Assembly: GCA_021372185.1 (NCBI GenBank)
Contig: JAJFUY010000094.1
Coordinates: forward strand, 1-6,996
Length of the DNA stretch: 6,996 bases
DNA from: Chlamydiales bacterium
GTDB taxonomy: Bacteria > Chlamydiota > Chlamydiia > Chlamydiales > FEN-1388
Reading direction: 5' to 3'
A program made the translations under genes and the position numbers. Below the pieces are notes generated by a model that saw only the letters and a program-made list of their open reading frames with translations, ran no database searches and was not told the origin of the DNA. Positions 6,076-6,996 of this stretch are shown piece by piece; position 1 is the stretch's first letter; each line of letters starts with the position of its first letter.

Positions 6076-6945
6076 ATGATTGGAAGAAATGACGCATGCT
6101 GGTGTAGAAGCGGCAAAAAATGGAAAAAATGCCACTATCCAAAAGAAGCTGAAATCTCCATTGGAGACTATTACTTTACTCAATGGGGCATCAAGCTTAA
6201 AACAGAAGAACAGATTGAAGGTATAAAAGCCTCTTGCATACTTGCAGCCCAGATTTTAGATGCTGTATGTGCAAAAGCGGCCGTTGGCGTTACCACACAA
6301 GAGCTTAACGACTATGCGGTAGAACTGCACAAAAAAGCAGGTGCCATTGCCGCACCTTTAGGCTATGGCCAGCCGCCTTTTCCTAAAAGTATCTGTACCT
6401 CAATCAACGATGTCATATGCCACGGTATACCGGACTCACGCCCGCTTGAAGATGGCGACATTGTAAATATCGACGTTACATGCATCCTCAACGGCTACTA
6501 TGGCGACTGCAGCCGTATGGTATGTATTGGGCAAATAGATGCAGAAAAAAAACGTGTTGTAGATGTGTCATATGAATGCCTAATACGATCTGAGGCAATA
6601 TTAGCTCCAGGTGTGCCCATAAATAAAATTGGTGAAGTGATAACTGCATATGCCGAACAGCATGGCTGCAGCGTAGTAACCCAATTTGTTGGCCACGGCG
6701 TAGGCCTAAAATTTCATGAACCACCCCAAGTGCCGCACCACAAAACATCGATCGATATTCCCCTTGCTCCCGGCATGATCTTTACGATTGAACCCATGAT
6801 AAACGCCGGCAAAAAAGAGGCCATCATCGACAAATCCGATAACTGGACGGCCCGCACAATCGACCAAAAACCCTCCGCCCAATGGGAACACACCATCCTC
6901 ATCACAGAGACCGGCCACGAAATCCTCACCCCTTGGAAAAAATAA
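6076..6945 (+). CDS. map: Methionine aminopeptidase, type I, with N-terminal SEC-C zinc motif (289 aa)
   Basis: This cytosolic metalloprotease removes the initiator methionine from new proteins. The N-terminus is a SEC-C motif with C8, C10, C19 and H20 as probable zinc ligands, in CWCRSGKKWKKCH. The pita-bread catalytic domain follows from about residue 40. All expected residues are present: H116 (CHGIP), metal ligands D133 (NIDVT), D144 (GDCSR), H207 (GHGVG), E239 (TIEPM) and E271 (QWEHT), plus H214 (FHEPP). Length and layout match the chlamydial MetAP of about 290 aa. The frame stays open back to a GTG at 6025, but I chose the ATG at 6076. It gives the usual family start (MIGRND), has GGGA six bases upstream, and lies downstream of a plausible promoter at 6023-6051; the ATG at 6064 is less well placed. 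One oddity is an arginine (R11) where the motif usually has glycine (CxCGSG). It appears to be transcribed alone. Confidence 0.95.
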   Translation: MIGRNDACWCRSGKKWKKCHYPKEAEISIGDYYFTQWGIKLKTEEQIEGIKASCILAAQILDAVCAKAAVGVTTQELNDYAVELHKKAGAIAAPLGYGQPPFPKSICTSINDVICHGIPDSRPLEDGDIVNIDVTCILNGYYGDCSRMVCIGQIDAEKKRVVDVSYECLIRSEAILAPGVPINKIGEVITAYAEQHGCSVVTQFVGHGVGLKFHEPPQVPHHKTSIDIPLAPGMIFTIEPMINAGKKEAIIDKSDNWTARTIDQKPSAQWEHTILITETGHEILTPWKK

Positions 6946-6996
6946 CCATTCCCGAGTTAGGACATTTGGCCGAAGGCCTCTGGAGTGCGGTAATTT
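6946..6996 (+). other. Window end downstream of map: weak hairpin, no gene
   Basis: The only structure seen after the map stop is GGCCGAAGGCC (6968-6978), a 4-bp GC stem with a three-base loop. No uridine run follows it, so it is not a convincing intrinsic terminator. It might be the edge of another repeat or a gene continuing beyond the window; 51 bp is too little to tell. Confidence 0.25.

Noticed and set aside
6488..6929. Minus-strand open frames opposite map
   Set aside because: They are antisense to the catalytic domain of methionine aminopeptidase and show no domain of their own.
6968..6978. GGCCGAAGGCC as the terminator of map
   Set aside because: It has only a 4-bp stem and is followed by a mixed sequence rather than a T run.

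Overview
The window carries six protein-coding genes. Its most striking non-coding feature is a palindromic repeat family, with one complete copy of about 219 bp and one copy cut by the left window edge. Moderate GC, short intergenic gaps and a methionine aminopeptidase with an N-terminal SEC-C zinc motif suggest an obligate or host-associated bacterium. That MetAP architecture is the one I know from Chlamydiota, so a Chlamydia-related (environmental, amoeba-associated) lineage is my best guess. It rests mainly on this one gene and is not proven by the window.

Layout from left to right. Positions 1-140 hold the right-hand part of the palindromic repeat. A small unrecognised acidic protein of 111 aa follows on the minus strand (173-508). 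A 141-bp divergent promoter region then separates it from a plus-strand gene (650-1678). That gene encodes a two-domain cytidine deaminase homologue in which the catalytic His/Glu and both zinc cysteines appear to be replaced, making it a probable pseudoenzyme. Its stop overlaps the stop of a convergent minus-strand operon.

The minus-strand operon reads from right to left. A consensus -10 box at 5707-5712 is followed by a GTG-started two-TPR protein (5680-5363). Next is a 678-aa DUF255/YyaL (SPATA20-like) thioredoxin-fold protein with an intact CHWC motif (5351-3315). Last is a 547-aa protein of unknown function (3318-1675), joined to it by an ATGA start/stop overlap. The C-terminus of this last protein resembles permuted papain-like cysteine hydrolases.

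The 395 bp between the operon and map hold the complete repeat (5786-6004) and a likely map promoter (6023-6051). The map gene (6076-6945) encodes a SEC-C methionine aminopeptidase with all expected metal ligands. The last 51 bp contain only a weak hairpin.

The most interesting items are the dead-looking cytidine deaminase and the nested palindromic repeat, whose stems differ between copies mostly by paired compensatory changes. No CRISPR array, tRNA, rRNA, transposase or recognisable defence operon was seen.
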